64,000 nucleotides of DNA from Pseudomonas sp. MWU13-2105 (GTDB lineage Bacteria; Pseudomonadota; Gammaproteobacteria; Pseudomonadales; Pseudomonadaceae), in NCBI RefSeq assembly GCF_023242315.1, contig NZ_JALLIY010000001.1:496001-560000 (forward strand), read 5' to 3'. A model generated the notes under the pieces. That model saw only the letters and a list, made by a program, of their open reading frames with translations, did no database searches and was not told where the DNA came from. Below, piece by piece: positions 1-10,385 of the stretch; positions within the stretch are counted from its first letter, which is position 1; each line of letters starts with the position of its first letter. A program made the translations under genes and the position numbers.

Positions 1-262
1 GGGTATGCGGCGCGACCTCCAGGTCCAGCTTCCAGAAGCCCTGTTGGCCGAGAATGTAAGCCACCGGCTCGCCACCACGGCGGCGCAGCAGGAAGTCGGA
101 AAAGGCCAGCGCGGCCTCGCTGCTGACAATCTTTTCCGGCCAGGTGTGCAGGTAGCTGCGGGACTTGCCCAGGGCCGCCGCCAACAGCAGTTCAGCGTCC
201 AGGCGCGCGGTCGGCGAGTCAGGCAGTTCGGCGGCGCGTAGCAGACTGGCAATAATGGTCAT
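1..262 (-). CDS. prmC: PrmC (HemK) N-terminal part, release factor glutamine methyltransferase, cut by window edge
   Basis: Only the first 87 or so codons are present; the gene runs off the left edge. The protein begins MTIIASLLRAAELP and continues with the helical N-terminal domain typical of PrmC (DAELLLAAALGKSRSYLHTWPEK, then the R-R-G-GEPVAYILGQQGFW segment). PrmC methylates the glutamine of the GGQ motif in RF1 and RF2 using S-adenosylmethionine. The catalytic NPPY motif would lie outside the window. The start codon directly abuts the prfA stop codon (262/263), so the methyltransferase is translated straight after its own substrate, RF1. The order hemA-prfA-prmC is standard in gammaproteobacteria. 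Confidence 0.9.
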   Translation of the reverse strand, partial: MTIIASLLRAAELPDSPTARLDAELLLAAALGKSRSYLHTWPEKIVSSEAALAFSDFLLRRRGGEPVAYILGQQGFWKLDLEVAPHT

Positions 263-1345
263 TCAATCACCCAAGGCGGCCAGTTGATCGGCCTGGTATT
301 CGGCCAACAGCGGTTCGATAACGGCTTCCACCCCCCCGGCCAGGACTTCATCCAGGGAATACAGGGTCAGGTTGACCCGATGGTCGGTGACCCGGCCCTG
401 GGGGAAGTTGTAGGTACGGATACGTTCGGAACGGTCGCCCGAGCCGACCAGCAGCTTGCGCTCGCTGGCGATGGCATTGGCCGCGGCGCTGGCCTGCTGG
501 TCGTTGAGCTTGGCCGACAGCCAGGACATGGCACGCGCGCGGTTCTTGTGCTGGGAACGCTCTTCCTGGCATTCGACCACGATCCCCGAAGGCAAGTGGG
601 TGATGCGGATCGCCGAATCGGTCTTGTTCACGTGCTGGCCACCGGCGCCGGAGGAGCGGTAGGTGTCGATGCGCAGGTCCGCCGGGTTGATCTCGATGGC
701 TTCCTGTTCGTCCGGCTCGGGCAACACCGCGACCGTGCACGCCGAGGTGTGGATACGGCCCTGGGATTCGGTGGCCGGCACGCGCTGGACACGGTGGGCA
801 CCGGATTCGAACTTCAGCTTGCCGTAGACGTTGTCGCCTTCGACCCGGGCAATGACTTCTTTATAGCCGCCATGCTCACCGACGTTTTCCGAGAGGATCT
901 CCAGGCGCCAGCCGCGCCGCTCGGCATAGCGCGAATACATGCGGAACAGGTCGCCGGAGAAGATCGCCGCCTCGTCGCCGCCAGTGCCGGCGCGGATTTC
1001 GAGAAACACGTTGCGGCCGTCGTTGGGATCCTTGGGTAGCAGCATGCGTTGCAGGTTGCCCTCAAGTTCGACCAGTTGTTCCTTGGCCTCGCGGACTTCC
1101 TCGACAGCCATTTCACGCATGTCCGGGTCGCTGTCCTTGAGCAGCGCCTGGGCGCCCTCGAGATCGGACTGGACCTTCAACACCAGCTTGTAGGCCGCGA
1201 CAATCGGCTCTACTTCGGCATACTCCTTGGAATAGGCGCGGAACTTGTGCTGATCGGAAATGACTTCACCGTCGCCAAGCAAGGCGGTCAGTTCCTCGAA
1301 ACGGTCCTGGAGGATGTCCAGCTTATTGAGCAGTGACGCTTTCAT
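263..1345 (-). CDS. prfA: Peptide chain release factor 1 (RF1)
   Basis: This 360-residue protein is full length for RF1. The universally conserved GGQ motif sits in a [15 protein letters not shown] context near residue 230; it triggers peptidyl-tRNA hydrolysis and is the site methylated by PrmC. The anticodon-like PxT motif is seen as RVPATES near residue 188, which specifies RF1 (UAA/UAG reading) rather than RF2. The ATG overlaps the hemA stop by 4 nt (ATGA-type overlap), and the stop is immediately followed by the prmC start. This implies one hemA-prfA-prmC operon with translational coupling. Confidence 0.98.
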   Translation of the reverse strand: MKASLLNKLDILQDRFEELTALLGDGEVISDQHKFRAYSKEYAEVEPIVAAYKLVLKVQSDLEGAQALLKDSDPDMREMAVEEVREAKEQLVELEGNLQRMLLPKDPNDGRNVFLEIRAGTGGDEAAIFSGDLFRMYSRYAERRGWRLEILSENVGEHGGYKEVIARVEGDNVYGKLKFESGAHRVQRVPATESQGRIHTSACTVAVLPEPDEQEAIEINPADLRIDTYRSSGAGGQHVNKTDSAIRITHLPSGIVVECQEERSQHKNRARAMSWLSAKLNDQQASAAANAIASERKLLVGSGDRSERIRTYNFPQGRVTDHRVNLTLYSLDEVLAGGVEAVIEPLLAEYQADQLAALGD

Positions 1346-2631
1346 TGCGGTTTCTTATCCGAAAAGCTATCCGATGAGCCCTCACTGAGGGCAAAAAGTT
1401 CCTGGGCCATGGCCAACGCATCGAGGCGGCCTTCGGCGGACAACTTTTTCAGTTGCACGCTGGGCGCATGCATCAACTTGTTGGTCAGGCCGCGGGCCAG
1501 TTGCACCAGCACCTCTTCGGCGCTGCCGCCGTTGGCCAGCAGACGCTGGGCCTTTTGCAATTCTTCGTCGCGCAGGCGCTCGCTCTGCTGGCGGTAGGCG
1601 CGCAATACATCCACCGCGGCCAGCTCGCGCAGGCGCGCCATAAAGTCGTCGACACCGCTGCTCACCAGTTCTTCGGCGGCTTGCGCGGCGCCCTGGCGGC
1701 TCTTCAGGTTCTCGGCGACCACTTCGTGGAGATCGTCGACGCTATAGAGGTAAACGTCGTCCAACTCGCCGACTTCCGGCTCGATATCCCGGGGAACGGC
1801 AATGTCCACCATGAAGATCGGCTTGTGCTTGCGCAGCTTCAAGGCACTTTCCACCGCGCCCTTGCCGAGGATCGGCAACTGGCTCGCGGTGGAACTGATG
1901 ACGATGTCGCTGTGCACCAGCTCCTGGGGGATGTCGGACAACAATACCGCATGGGCACCGAACTCTTCGGCGAGGATCTTGGCCCGCTCCAGGGTCCGGT
2001 TGGCCACCACGATACGCTTGACGCCCTGCTCGTGCAGGTGGCGGGCAACCAGGGTGATGGTTTCGCCGGCACCGATCAGCAACGCGCTGCTGCGCTGCAG
2101 ATCGCTGAAAATCTGTTTCGCCAGGCTGACGGCGGCAAAGGCCACCGACACCGGGTTTTCACCGATGGCGGTGTCAGTGCGCACCTGCTTGGCGGCGCTG
2201 AACGTGGCCTGGAACAGGCGTCCGAGCAACGGACCGATGGTTCCCGCCTCGCGCGCCACGGCATAGGCCGATTTCATCTGGCCGAGAATCTGCGGCTCGC
2301 CCAGGACCAGCGAATCCAGCCCCGAGGCCACGCGCATCATATGACGAACGGCGGCATCGTCTTCATGCACATAGGCGCAAGCGCGCAGTTCTTCGAGGCT
2401 CAGGTGGTGATAATCGGCCAGCCAGCGCAGGACCGAGTCCGCGGTAATGTGGTCTTGCTCGATATACAGTTCACTGCGGTTGCAGGTCGAGAGGATCGCG
2501 GCTTCACGGCTGTCGGTGAGGCGACACAGCTGCTGCAGGGCCTCCACCAATTGCTCGGGGGTAAAAGCCACGCGCTCGCGCACGTCTACGGACGCCGTCT
2601 TGTGGTTGATGCCGAGTGCGAGGAAGGCCAT
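1342..2631 (-). CDS. hemA: Glutamyl-tRNA reductase
   Basis: HemA reduces glutamyl-tRNA(Glu) to glutamate-1-semialdehyde with NADPH, the first committed step of C5 tetrapyrrole (heme) synthesis. The 429-residue protein starts [19 protein letters not shown] and carries the catalytic cysteine in [10 protein letters not shown] near residue 50. A Rossmann NADPH-binding segment follows ([16 protein letters not shown]), then a C-terminal helical dimerisation domain. It is the first gene of the leftward operon with prfA and prmC. The gene on the other side of its promoter region is the divergent TPR lipoprotein, as is usual in Pseudomonas. Confidence 0.98.
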   Translation of the reverse strand: MAFLALGINHKTASVDVRERVAFTPEQLVEALQQLCRLTDSREAAILSTCNRSELYIEQDHITADSVLRWLADYHHLSLEELRACAYVHEDDAAVRHMMRVASGLDSLVLGEPQILGQMKSAYAVAREAGTIGPLLGRLFQATFSAAKQVRTDTAIGENPVSVAFAAVSLAKQIFSDLQRSSALLIGAGETITLVARHLHEQGVKRIVVANRTLERAKILAEEFGAHAVLLSDIPQELVHSDIVISSTASQLPILGKGAVESALKLRKHKPIFMVDIAVPRDIEPEVGELDDVYLYSVDDLHEVVAENLKSRQGAAQAAEELVSSGVDDFMARLRELAAVDVLRAYRQQSERLRDEELQKAQRLLANGGSAEEVLVQLARGLTNKLMHAPSVQLKKLSAEGRLDALAMAQELFALSEGSSDSFSDKKPQ

Positions 2632-2815
2632 TCAGGGTCGCTGATGATGTCGAGAAGCCGACAATTGTCCACCTTAGACTGATTCAGAACAACCATTGCC
2701 GACTATTGTCCCAATGTAACGTTGCTATAAGTGTCTGGTGAGCGTCTCGGGTATGGTTCTGCCCGTCGCTTGTGTCATGATGCCCCGACCCGCAGGTAAG
2801 TCGTCCTTCTCCTAT
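2632..2815. promoter_or_regulatory. Divergent intergenic region between hemA and the TPR lipoprotein gene
   Basis: This 184-bp gap lies between two divergently transcribed genes and must hold both promoters. It is more AT-rich than its flanks (around 2665-2735). No convincing -35/-10 pair or operator palindrome could be fixed by eye. Confidence 0.4.
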
Positions 2816-4540
2816 ATGAATAGATCCTCCGCGTTGCTCCTCGCTTTTGTCTTCCTCAGCGGCTGCCAGGCCTTGGCACCCGTGTCGCCGGGGCGTACGC
2901 CGCCGGCTGAAGACACCACCCCGGCCCCGGAAAAGCCCAAGGTCTACAGCTCGTTCACCGAAGATACGGTGTTCAGCCTGTTGAGCGCGGAGCTCGCCGG
3001 ACAGCGAAATCGTTTCGATATCGCGCTGGACAACTACGTGACCCAGGCGATCAACACCCAGGATCCGGGGATTTCCGAGCGGGCCTTCCGTATTGCCGAG
3101 TACCTGGGGGCCGACCAGGCCGCCCTCGACACCTCGCTGATCTGGGCGAAAAACGCCCCGACCGACCTCGAGGCGCAACGCGCGGCGGCGATCCAGCTGG
3201 CCCGCGGCGGGCGTTATGACGACTCCATGGTCTATATGGAGAAGGTCCTGCAAGGCAAGGGCGACACCCATTTCGACTTTCTCGCCCTGTCGGCCGCCGA
3301 CACCGACCAGGACACCCGCAACGGCCTGAAGAAAAGTTTTGATCGCCTGTTGCTCAAGCACCCGAAGAACAGCCAGCTGATTTTCGGCAAGGCCCTGTTG
3401 CTGCAACAGGATGGCGACACCCAGGGCGCCTTGACACTGCTGGAGAAAAATCCGCCGGAAGACGGCGAAATCGCCCCGATCCTGCTGCGCGCGCGCTTGC
3501 TGCAAGCGCTGAACCGCGGCAAGGAAGCCTTGCCGATCCTGGAAAAAAGCATCAAGCAGTACCCGGACGACAAGCGTCTGCGCCTGACCTATGCGCGCAT
3601 GCTGGTGGAACAGGACCGCATGGCCGATGCCAAGACCCAGTTCTCCAGCCTGGTGCAGCAATACCCGGAAGATGACGAACTGCGCTTCTCCCTGGCACTC
3701 GTCTGCCTTGAGGCCAAGGCCTGGGATGAAGCCAAGGGCTACCTGGAAGAACTGATCGCCCGCGACAGCCACGTCGACTCGGCGCACCTGAACCTGGGCC
3801 GCATCGCCGAAGAGCACAACGACCTGCAGGCCGCCCTGGATGAATACGGGCAAGTCGGGCCGGGTAACGATTACCTGCCGGCGCAACTGCGCCAGACCGA
3901 TATCCTGGTCACCACCGGGCGCGGCGCCGAGGCTTCGAGCAAACTCAAGACCGCCCGCGACGAGCAGCCGGACTACGCGATCCAGCTCTATCTGATCGAG
4001 GCTGAGATCCTCTCCGCCAACCATCAGGGCGATCGCGCCTGGAGTGTCCTGCAGCAGGCCCTGTTGCAGTTCCCGGACGACCTGAACCTGCTTTATACCC
4101 GTGCCATGCAGGCGGAAAAGCGCGACGACCTGGCGCAAATGGAGAAAGACCTGCGCGCCATCCTCAAGCGCGAACCGGACAATGCCATGGCGCTGAACGC
4201 CCTCGGCTACACCTTGTCGGACCGCACCACCCGCTATGCCGAAGCCAAGGAACTGATCGAGAAGGCCCACCAGCTGAATCCGGAAGATCCTGCCGTGCTC
4301 GACAGTCTCGGCTGGGTGAACTTCCGCCTGGGCCACCTCGACGAAGCCGAACGCCTGCTGCGCCAGGCCCTGGAACGCTTCCCCGACCAGGAAGTCGCGG
4401 CGCACCTGGGCGAAGTCCTGTGGGCCAATGGCAAGCAACGCGAAGCCAAGCAAATCTGGGGCAAGTTCCTCAAGGACCAGCCCGACAGCCCACTCCTGCG
4501 CAGCACCATCAAGCGCCTGACCGGTTCCGAGACTCTTTAA
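2816..4540 (+). CDS. Tetratricopeptide-repeat lipoprotein
   Basis: The 574-residue protein begins [22 protein letters not shown], a lipoprotein signal with an L-S-G-C lipobox and no Asp at +2, so it is likely outer-membrane directed. The remainder is largely TPR helical repeats; clear copies include [20 protein letters not shown], the [20 protein letters not shown] stretch and [20 protein letters not shown]. The start was set at 2816 rather than the longer open frame from 2738 because only this start gives a functional lipoprotein signal. The stop lies 4 nt before lolB, so the two are probably co-transcribed. The exact role is not known from sequence; TPR lipoproteins usually scaffold envelope complexes. 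Its position beside lolB fits an envelope role. Confidence 0.9.
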   Translation: MNRSSALLLAFVFLSGCQALAPVSPGRTPPAEDTTPAPEKPKVYSSFTEDTVFSLLSAELAGQRNRFDIALDNYVTQAINTQDPGISERAFRIAEYLGADQAALDTSLIWAKNAPTDLEAQRAAAIQLARGGRYDDSMVYMEKVLQGKGDTHFDFLALSAADTDQDTRNGLKKSFDRLLLKHPKNSQLIFGKALLLQQDGDTQGALTLLEKNPPEDGEIAPILLRARLLQALNRGKEALPILEKSIKQYPDDKRLRLTYARMLVEQDRMADAKTQFSSLVQQYPEDDELRFSLALVCLEAKAWDEAKGYLEELIARDSHVDSAHLNLGRIAEEHNDLQAALDEYGQVGPGNDYLPAQLRQTDILVTTGRGAEASSKLKTARDEQPDYAIQLYLIEAEILSANHQGDRAWSVLQQALLQFPDDLNLLYTRAMQAEKRDDLAQMEKDLRAILKREPDNAMALNALGYTLSDRTTRYAEAKELIEKAHQLNPEDPAVLDSLGWVNFRLGHLDEAERLLRQALERFPDQEVAAHLGEVLWANGKQREAKQIWGKFLKDQPDSPLLRSTIKRLTGSETL

Positions 4541-4544
4541 GCTT

Positions 4545-5162
4545 ATGTTTTTGCGCCACCTCGTTGTTTTCAGCCTGATCGCCCTGCTCGCCGGTTGCGC
4601 GGGCTTCGGCGCCCGTGAGTCCGTCGAAGGCCACGGCGACCCGGCCCTCTGGGCCAAGCACAAACAGCAATTGAGCAGCCTCGACGGCTGGCAGATCAAT
4701 GGCAAGGTCGGTATCCGCGCGCCGAAGGATTCCGGCAGCGGTACCCTGTTCTGGCTGCAACGCCAGGATTACTACGACATTCGCCTGTCCGGCCCGCTGG
4801 GTCGCGGTGCCGCGCGCCTGACCGGGCGTCCCGGCCAGGTGAGCCTGGAGGTCGCCAACCAGGGCCGCTATGCCGCCACCAGCCCCGAGGCCCTGCTCCA
4901 GGAGCAACTGGGCTGGGAGCTGCCGGTGTCCCATCTGGTCTGGTGGGTCCGTGGCCTCCCCGCGCCGGACAGCAAGAGCCGCCTGAGCCTGGACAGCGAC
5001 AGCCGCCTGGCGTCCCTGGAACAGGATGGCTGGCAGGTCGAATACCTGAGCTACAGCGAGCAGAACGGTTACTGGCTGCCCGAGCGCCTCAAGCTGCACG
5101 GTCGCGACCTCGACGTGACCCTGGTGATCAAGGACTGGCAGCCGCGCCAGCTGGGGCAGTGA
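4545..5162 (+). CDS. lolB: Outer-membrane lipoprotein receptor LolB
   Basis: LolB accepts lipoproteins from the periplasmic carrier LolA and inserts them into the outer membrane. The 205-residue protein has a lipoprotein signal ending L-A-G-C-A near residue 19. It continues with the LolB pattern: [11 protein letters not shown] near residue 48, [27 protein letters not shown], and the later [11 protein letters not shown] segment. It sits between the TPR lipoprotein gene (4 nt upstream) and ispE (1 nt downstream), a conserved Pseudomonas arrangement. Confidence 0.95.
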   Translation: MFLRHLVVFSLIALLAGCAGFGARESVEGHGDPALWAKHKQQLSSLDGWQINGKVGIRAPKDSGSGTLFWLQRQDYYDIRLSGPLGRGAARLTGRPGQVSLEVANQGRYAATSPEALLQEQLGWELPVSHLVWWVRGLPAPDSKSRLSLDSDSRLASLEQDGWQVEYLSYSEQNGYWLPERLKLHGRDLDVTLVIKDWQPRQLGQ

Positions 5163-5163
5163 G

Positions 5164-6015
5164 ATGAGCGCCGCCCGCCTGACGCTGCCCTCGCCGGCCA
5201 AGCTCAACCTGATGTTGCATATCCTCGGTCGCCGTGAAGACGGCTATCACGAGTTGCAGACGCTGTTTCAGTTTCTCGACTACGGCGACGAGCTGAGCTT
5301 CGCCGTGCGTGACGACGGCGTAATCCAGTTGCATACCGAGTTCGATGGTGTGCCCCACGACAGCAACCTGATCGTGCGCGCCGCAAAAAAACTCCAGGAA
5401 CAATCGGGTTGCCCGCTGGGCGTGGATATCTGGATTGAGAAAATCCTGCCCATGGGCGGTGGCATCGGTGGCGGCAGCTCGAATGCCGCGACCACCCTGC
5501 TCGGCCTCAACCACCTCTGGCAACTGGATTGGGACGAGGATCGCCTGGCCGCGCTGGGCCTGACACTGGGCGCCGACGTGCCGGTTTTCGTCCGTGGCCA
5601 CGCGGCTTTCGCCGAGGGCGTCGGGGAAAAACTCACCCCGGTAGACCCCGAAGAACCCTGGTATGTCGTGCTGGTTCCGCAAGTCTCTGTTAGTACAGCA
5701 GAAATTTTTTCGGATCCGCTGTTGACACGTGACTCCGCGCCCATTAAAGTGCGCCCCGTTCCCAAGGGAAACAGTCGTAATGACTGCTTGCCGGTTGTCG
5801 CAAGGCGTTATCCAGAGGTACGTAACGCTTTGAATTTGTTAGGTAAATTTACCGAAGCAAAGTTAACCGGAACTGGAAGTTGTGTGTTTGGGGCCTTCCC
5901 AAACAAAGCTGAAGCTGATAAAGTCTCGGCCCTTCTTACAGAGACCCAAACAGGGTTTGTGGCAAAGGGAAGCAACGTTTCGATGTTGCATCGCAAGCTG
6001 CAGAGTCTGCTCTAG
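5164..6015 (+). CDS. ispE: 4-diphosphocytidyl-2-C-methyl-D-erythritol kinase
   Basis: IspE phosphorylates CDP-methylerythritol in the MEP isoprenoid pathway. The 283-residue protein shows the GHMP-kinase hallmarks: [21 protein letters not shown] at the N-terminus (substrate-binding K and H) and the glycine-rich ATP loop [14 protein letters not shown] near residue 98. A later [13 protein letters not shown] motif matches GHMP motif 3. The start follows the lolB stop by one base. An oddity is that from about 5690 onward the codon choice shifts to AT-rich, rarely used codons (TTA, AGT, GGA, AAA), unlike the GC-rich first two thirds. A promoter-like sequence for the downstream genes lies in this part. 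Confidence 0.97.
   Translation: MSAARLTLPSPAKLNLMLHILGRREDGYHELQTLFQFLDYGDELSFAVRDDGVIQLHTEFDGVPHDSNLIVRAAKKLQEQSGCPLGVDIWIEKILPMGGGIGGGSSNAATTLLGLNHLWQLDWDEDRLAALGLTLGADVPVFVRGHAAFAEGVGEKLTPVDPEEPWYVVLVPQVSVSTAEIFSDPLLTRDSAPIKVRPVPKGNSRNDCLPVVARRYPEVRNALNLLGKFTEAKLTGTGSCVFGAFPNKAEADKVSALLTETQTGFVAKGSNVSMLHRKLQSLL
5722..5750 (+). promoter_or_regulatory. Candidate sigma-70 promoter inside ispE for tRNA-Gln/prs
   Basis: TTGACA at 5722-5727 is separated by exactly 17 bp from TAAAGT at 5745-5750. It lies within the 3' third of ispE, in the AT-rich part of the gene, and points toward tRNA-Gln and prs. Start-site mapping would be needed to confirm it. Confidence 0.4.
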
Positions 6016-6049
6016 GAATCGAGTACTGGGTACTCGTTGCAACAGATAC

Positions 6050-6124
6050 AGGGGCGTCGCCAAGCGGTAAGGCAGCAGGTTTTGATCCTGCCATGCGTTG
6101 GTTCGAATCCAGCCGCCCCTGCCA
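6050..6124 (+). tRNA. tRNA-Gln (anticodon TTG)
   Basis: A complete 75-nt cloverleaf. The acceptor arm AGGGGCG pairs with CGCCCCT and is followed by discriminator G and an encoded CCA (6122-6124). The anticodon stem GCAGG/CCTGC encloses loop TTTTGAT with anticodon TTG at 6082-6084, and the T arm GGTTCGAATCC is present. A small hairpin (CGAGTA/TACTCG, 6020-6036) lies just upstream. Position between ispE and prs is the usual one in Pseudomonas. Confidence 0.97.
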
Positions 6125-6170
6125 TTTTCCTATACTCATCCAGGTTACCCTCAGCCTTCAGGTACTGCGC

Positions 6171-7112
6171 GTGTCCAAGATGATGGTCTTTACGGGGAAC
6201 GCCAACCCCGATCTGGCTCGACGTGTCGTACGTCAGCTGCATATCCCACTCGGTGACATCTCTGTCGGCAAGTTTTCCGACGGCGAAATTACCGCTGAGA
6301 TTAATGAAAACGTCCGCGGTAAAGACGTCTTCATCATTCAGCCGACTTGCGCTCCGACCAACGATAACCTGATGGAACTCGTCGTGATGGCTGATGCCTT
6401 CCGCCGTTCCTCAGCCACTCGAATCACTGCGGTGATCCCTTACTTTGGTTATGCCCGCCAGGATCGCCGTCCGCGTTCCGCGCGTGTGGCTATCAGCGCG
6501 AAAGTCGTCGCTGACATGCTCACCGTCGTCGGCATCGACCGTGTTCTCACGGTTGACCTGCACGCAGACCAAATCCAGGGCTTCTTCGATATTCCGGTAG
6601 ATAACATCTACGGCTCCCCCGTACTGGTGGATGACATCGAAGACCAACGCTTCGAAAATCTGATGATCGTGTCTCCGGACATTGGTGGCGTCGTGCGTGC
6701 ACGGGCCGTTGCCAAGTCGCTGGGCGTGGATCTGGGCATCATCGACAAACGTCGTGAGAAGGCCAACCACTCCGAAGTGATGCACATCATCGGTGACGTC
6801 GAAGGCCGCACCTGTATTCTCGTCGATGACATGGTCGACACCGCCGGCACCCTGTGCCACGCGGCGAAAGCCCTCAAGGAACATGGCGCTGCCAAGGTCT
6901 TTGCCTACTGCACACACCCTGTGCTGTCGGGTCGCGCGATCGAGAACATTGAAAATTCCGTGCTGGACGAGCTGGTGGTGACCAACACCATCCCGCTGTC
7001 CGCTGCAGCACAAGCCTGTGCGCGTATCCGTCAACTGGATATCGCACCGGTAGTCGCCGAAGCGGTTCGCCGCATCAGCAACGAAGAATCGATCAGCGCG
7101 ATGTTCCGCTGA
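6171..7112 (+). CDS. prs: Ribose-phosphate pyrophosphokinase (PRPP synthetase)
   Basis: Prs makes PRPP from ribose-5-phosphate and ATP for nucleotide, histidine, tryptophan and NAD synthesis. From a GTG start at 6171 the protein is 313 residues, the usual length, beginning (M)[17 protein letters not shown]. The longer open frame upstream runs into tRNA-Gln and is rejected. Conserved features are the [10 protein letters not shown] and [20 protein letters not shown] (ATP binding) segments and the PRPP-binding loop [13 protein letters not shown] near residue 216. A strong intrinsic terminator follows at 7150-7185. Confidence 0.98.
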   Translation: MSKMMVFTGNANPDLARRVVRQLHIPLGDISVGKFSDGEITAEINENVRGKDVFIIQPTCAPTNDNLMELVVMADAFRRSSATRITAVIPYFGYARQDRRPRSARVAISAKVVADMLTVVGIDRVLTVDLHADQIQGFFDIPVDNIYGSPVLVDDIEDQRFENLMIVSPDIGGVVRARAVAKSLGVDLGIIDKRREKANHSEVMHIIGDVEGRTCILVDDMVDTAGTLCHAAKALKEHGAAKVFAYCTHPVLSGRAIENIENSVLDELVVTNTIPLSAAAQACARIRQLDIAPVVAEAVRRISNEESISAMFR

Positions 7113-7149
7113 GGGCCCTGCCCTTTCGGATGTCTCGCTGACGAAAAGC

Positions 7150-7185
7150 GCCCCGCCCCAACACATGTTGGGGCGGGGCTTTTTT
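7150..7185 (+). terminator. Rho-independent terminator after prs
   Basis: A 13-bp GC-rich stem with arms at 7150-7162 and 7167-7179 and a 4-nt loop (ACAT), followed by a T run at 7180-7185. It separates the prs transcript from rplY. Confidence 0.95.
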
Positions 7186-7250
7186 GCCCATACCGCCTTT
7201 AGCGCTGGTCGCAAACGCTGGGGTGGATGTGGTTAATTTGGAGAGTCAAC

Positions 7251-7844
7251 ATGAACGAATTTACTTTGAATGCTGAACTGCGTTCCGACCTGGGGAAAGG
7301 TGCGAGCCGCCGCCTGCGTCGTCTCGCAAGCCTGGTTCCAGCTGTAGTTTACGGTGGCGAAAAAGCCCCTGAATCCATCAGCATGCTGGCCAAGGAAGTT
7401 GCCAAACTGCTCGAAAACGAAGCGGCTTACAGCCACATCATCGAGCTGAACGTTGGCGGCAACAAGCAAAACGTGATCATCAAGGCGCTGCAACGTCACC
7501 CGTCCAAAGGCCACGTGATGCACGCTGACTTCGTCCGCGTGGTTGCCGGTCAGAAACTGTCCGCTCACGTACCGGTGCACTTCGTCAACGAAGCCGCAGC
7601 GATCAAGAAAGGCGGCGAGATCTCCCACGTTGTGGCTGAAGTAGAAGTCAGCTGCCTGCCGAAAGATCTGCCTGAGTTCATCGAAGTCGACCTGGCTGAC
7701 GCCGAAGTCGGTTCGATCGTTCACCTGTCGGACCTCAAGGCGCCAAAAGGCGTTGAGTTCGTTGCACTGGCTCACGGTAACGACCTGGCTGTTGCCAACG
7801 TTCACGCGCCACGTGTTGCACCGGAAGCTGACGCTGCCGAGTAA
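7251..7844 (+). CDS. rplY: 50S ribosomal protein L25, long CTC-type form
   Basis: The protein binds 5S rRNA in the large ribosomal subunit. It starts [24 protein letters not shown], the hallmark of L25/CTC proteins, and at 197 residues is the long form with the additional C-terminal TL5/CTC beta domain. The start at 7251 is chosen because GGAG at 7240-7243 is correctly spaced and because the homologous N-terminus begins here. Codon use is strongly optimised, as expected for a highly expressed ribosomal gene. pth follows after 169 bp, a common neighbour. Confidence 0.96.
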   Translation: MNEFTLNAELRSDLGKGASRRLRRLASLVPAVVYGGEKAPESISMLAKEVAKLLENEAAYSHIIELNVGGNKQNVIIKALQRHPSKGHVMHADFVRVVAGQKLSAHVPVHFVNEAAAIKKGGEISHVVAEVEVSCLPKDLPEFIEVDLADAEVGSIVHLSDLKAPKGVEFVALAHGNDLAVANVHAPRVAPEADAAE

Positions 7845-8013
7845 TATTTACTCCGTAACGTTGGAGTCATGGAAACATCGCGAGCTGGCAAGTAGCGAGT
7901 AAAGCGGGCGGGATCGCGAAGTTTGCATCATGTAAATGAGCGCGTTTCGTCCACTTTCGCCGCGACCTCAATAGCCGCGATGTTATCCACAACTCCTAGG
8001 AAGGGCCCCTGTC

Positions 8014-8598
8014 GTGACTGCCATCAAACTGATCGTTGGCCTGGGAAATCCAGGCACCGAATACGAACAGACCCGGCATAACGCGGGGGCCCTTTTTGTT
8101 GAGCGCATCGCCCACGCCCAAGGTGTCAACCTGGTGGCCGATCGCAAATATTTCGGCCTGACCGGGCGCTTCAGTCACCAGGGTCAGGATGTTCGTCTGT
8201 TGATCCCCACCACCTACATGAACCGTAGCGGCCAGGCTGTGTCGGCATTGGCTGGATTCTTCCGCATCACGCCTGAAGAAATCCTGGTGGCCCACGACGA
8301 ACTGGACTTGCCTCCCGGCGTCGCCAAGCTTAAACAGGGTGGCGGACACGGCGGGCACAACGGCCTGCGCGACATCATCGCGCAGCTCGGCAACCAGAAT
8401 ACCTTTCACCGCCTGCGGCTTGGCATTGGCCACCCGGGCGTTGCCAGTATGGTTTCAAATTTCGTCCTGGGTCGTGCGCCACGCGCCGAACAGGAAAAGC
8501 TCGATGCCAGCATCGATTTTGCCCTCGGCGTGCTGCCGGATATCCTCGCCGGGGAATGGAACCGCGCGATGAAAAACCTGCACAGCCAGAAGGCCTGA
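8014..8598 (+). CDS. pth: Peptidyl-tRNA hydrolase
   Basis: Pth releases tRNA from peptidyl-tRNAs dropped off ribosomes. The 194-residue protein (GTG start, preceded by an AGGAAGG-type ribosome site near 7998) has the family signature [17 protein letters not shown] with catalytic His22. It also has the conserved [11 protein letters not shown] segment, HDELDLPPG, which carries the general-base-orienting Asp, and the [13 protein letters not shown] loop. It lies 22 bp upstream of ychF, the usual pth-ychF pair. Confidence 0.97.
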   Translation: MTAIKLIVGLGNPGTEYEQTRHNAGALFVERIAHAQGVNLVADRKYFGLTGRFSHQGQDVRLLIPTTYMNRSGQAVSALAGFFRITPEEILVAHDELDLPPGVAKLKQGGGHGGHNGLRDIIAQLGNQNTFHRLRLGIGHPGVASMVSNFVLGRAPRAEQEKLDASIDFALGVLPDILAGEWNRAMKNLHSQKA

Positions 8599-8620
8599 CT
8601 CTTACCCGAGGGGAAACACC

Positions 8621-9721
8621 ATGGGATTCAACTGCGGCATCGTCGGCCTGCCCAACGTCGGCAAATCCACCTTGTTCAACGCCCTGACCAAATCCGGTAT
8701 CGCGGCGGAGAACTTCCCCTTCTGCACCATCGAGCCGAACAGCGGTATCGTGCCGATGCCCGACCCGCGCCTGCAGGCCCTGGCCGAGATCGTCAAGCCC
8801 AAGCGCATCCTGCCGACCACCATGGAATTCGTCGACATCGCCGGCCTCGTCGCCGGCGCCTCGAAGGGTGAAGGCCTGGGCAACAAGTTCCTCGCCAACA
8901 TCCGCGAAACCGATGCCATCGCCCACGTGGTCCGCTGCTTCGAAGACGAGAACGTGATTCACGTCTCCAACAGCGTCGACCCCAAGCGCGACATCGAGAT
9001 CATCGACCTGGAACTGATCTTCGCCGACCTCGACAGCTGCGAGAAGCAACTGCAGAAAGTCACCCGTAACGCCAAGGGCGGTGACAAGGACGCCGTGGTG
9101 CAAAAGGGCCTGCTGGAGCAGTTGATTGCCCACTTCACCGAAGGCAAGCCGGCGCGCAGCCTGATGAAGAGCATGAGCGACGACGAAAAAGCGGTGATCC
9201 GTGGTTTCCACCTGCTGACCACCAAACCGGTGATGTACATCGCCAACGTCGCCGAAGACGGCTTCGAGAACAACCCGCTGCTGGACGTGGTCAAGGCCAT
9301 TGCCGAGGAAGAAGGCGCGTTCGTGGTGCCGGTGTGCAACAAGATCGAAGCGGAAATCGCCGAGCTCGACGACGGTGAAGAAAAGGACATGTTCCTTGAA
9401 GCCCTGGGTCTTGAAGAGCCTGGCTTGAACCGCGTGATCCGCGCCGGTTACGAAATGCTCAACCTGCAGACCTACTTCACTGCCGGTGTCGAGGAAGTCC
9501 GCGCCTGGACCGTGCGTGTCGGGGCGACCGCGCCACAGGCCGCCGGAGTGATCCACACTGACTTCGAGAAAGGCTTTATCCGCGCCGAAGTGATCGCCTA
9601 CAACGACTTCATCCAGTACAAGGGCGAAGCCGGGACCAAGGAAGCCGGTAAATGGCGCCTGGAAGGCAAGGAATACATCGTTAAAGACGGTGATGTGATG
9701 CACTTCCGTTTCAACGTGTAA
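8621..9721 (+). CDS. ychF: Redox-responsive ATPase/GTP-binding protein YchF (Obg family)
   Basis: A 366-residue translation-associated P-loop ATPase of the Obg/YchF family. The Walker A loop [15 protein letters not shown] lies at the N-terminus (about residue 8), the [20 protein letters not shown] switch region near residue 67, and the C-terminal TGS domain ends [17 protein letters not shown]. YchF proteins bind ribosomes and influence stress and catalase responses. A good ribosome site (GAGGGG) precedes the ATG. An intrinsic terminator follows at 9737-9764. Confidence 0.97.
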   Translation: MGFNCGIVGLPNVGKSTLFNALTKSGIAAENFPFCTIEPNSGIVPMPDPRLQALAEIVKPKRILPTTMEFVDIAGLVAGASKGEGLGNKFLANIRETDAIAHVVRCFEDENVIHVSNSVDPKRDIEIIDLELIFADLDSCEKQLQKVTRNAKGGDKDAVVQKGLLEQLIAHFTEGKPARSLMKSMSDDEKAVIRGFHLLTTKPVMYIANVAEDGFENNPLLDVVKAIAEEEGAFVVPVCNKIEAEIAELDDGEEKDMFLEALGLEEPGLNRVIRAGYEMLNLQTYFTAGVEEVRAWTVRVGATAPQAAGVIHTDFEKGFIRAEVIAYNDFIQYKGEAGTKEAGKWRLEGKEYIVKDGDVMHFRFNV

Positions 9722-9736
9722 GCGTTGATGGAATCG

Positions 9737-9764
9737 AAAAAGCCGCGTTGATTCGCGGCTTTTT
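9737..9764. terminator. Bidirectional intrinsic terminator between ychF and the convergent orphan gene
   Basis: An 11-bp perfect stem (9737-9747 with 9754-9764) and loop TTGATT. The outer arms are A and T runs, so it can act on ychF (+) and on the leftward gene ending at 9795. Confidence 0.92.
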
Positions 9765-9794
9765 ATGGGTCTGATATCGACCCGCCATACTCGA

Positions 9795-10382
9795 CTAGAA
9801 CAGATAGCCCATGTAGATCGCGGCACCACCACCGGCCTGCACCCCGGCGTTCATGCCGGCCATGACCACCGCGCCCTTGGCCGACTGCAGCAACTGCCGG
9901 TTGACCGTGGAGGAGGCAATGAACGAGGTTGCCGGGTTGGCGCTCAGAACCGCCGCCAATGCCAGCAGCTTGGGATCAAGCCCGAACAGCAGGGCCGTGG
10001 CCGAACCGCCGACCACCAGACCCGCCGCCACCTCGGTATACAGGCAAGGCCCGGTGATATCGTCATCGGTCAGGTCACGACTGAGCAAGGCGTCGCTGAC
10101 AAACACCTTGCCGGTACTGGGAAAAGCCTCCGCCGCACCGGCTGCCCCCACGCTCTTGCCCTTGAGCTGGATATTGATCTTGCCGAAGCGCGGCAGGCGC
10201 GCGCCAAATCCGACACCCACCCCGACGCCTCCGTAGCGGTAGCTGACGTCCTTGCCCTGGGGCGAACGCAGGATGATCGAACCGCCACTGCCCGCCACCA
10301 GGGCCACGGTCAGGCCGCCGCCGCTGGCGGTCTGGTACTGCCAGCGACTTTCATTGAGCGGAATCGGGATGTTATAGCTCAT
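9795..10382 (-). CDS. Glycine-rich protein of unknown function
   Basis: A 195-residue protein starting MSYNIPIPLNESRWQYQT. I do not recognise a family. The centre is rich in glycine and hydrophobic residues (VGVGVGFGARLP, LYTEVAAGLVVGGSATALLFG, then AGMNAGVQAGGGAAIYMGYLF at the very C-terminus). These look like glycine-packed membrane-interacting hairpins rather than a globular enzyme. There is no signal peptide. The gene starts 3 bp after the stop of the DUF3592-like gene upstream on the same strand, so the two are almost certainly one operon. Confidence 0.75.
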   Translation of the reverse strand: MSYNIPIPLNESRWQYQTASGGGLTVALVAGSGGSIILRSPQGKDVSYRYGGVGVGVGFGARLPRFGKINIQLKGKSVGAAGAAEAFPSTGKVFVSDALLSRDLTDDDITGPCLYTEVAAGLVVGGSATALLFGLDPKLLALAAVLSANPATSFIASSTVNRQLLQSAKGAVVMAGMNAGVQAGGGAAIYMGYLF

Positions 10383-10385
10383 CGT

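Noticed and set aside
2684..4705. Long opposite-strand open frame (673 codons) over the TPR lipoprotein gene
   Set aside because: It mirrors a well-supported lipoprotein/TPR gene; composition is typical of an antisense frame in GC-rich DNA and it has no ribosome site.
6093..6170. Extended N-terminus for prs
   Set aside because: It would run through tRNA-Gln; the GTG at 6171 gives the standard length and N-terminus.
8375..9832. Long minus-strand frame over ychF
   Set aside because: Antisense of a conserved core gene and it crosses the terminator at 9737-9764.
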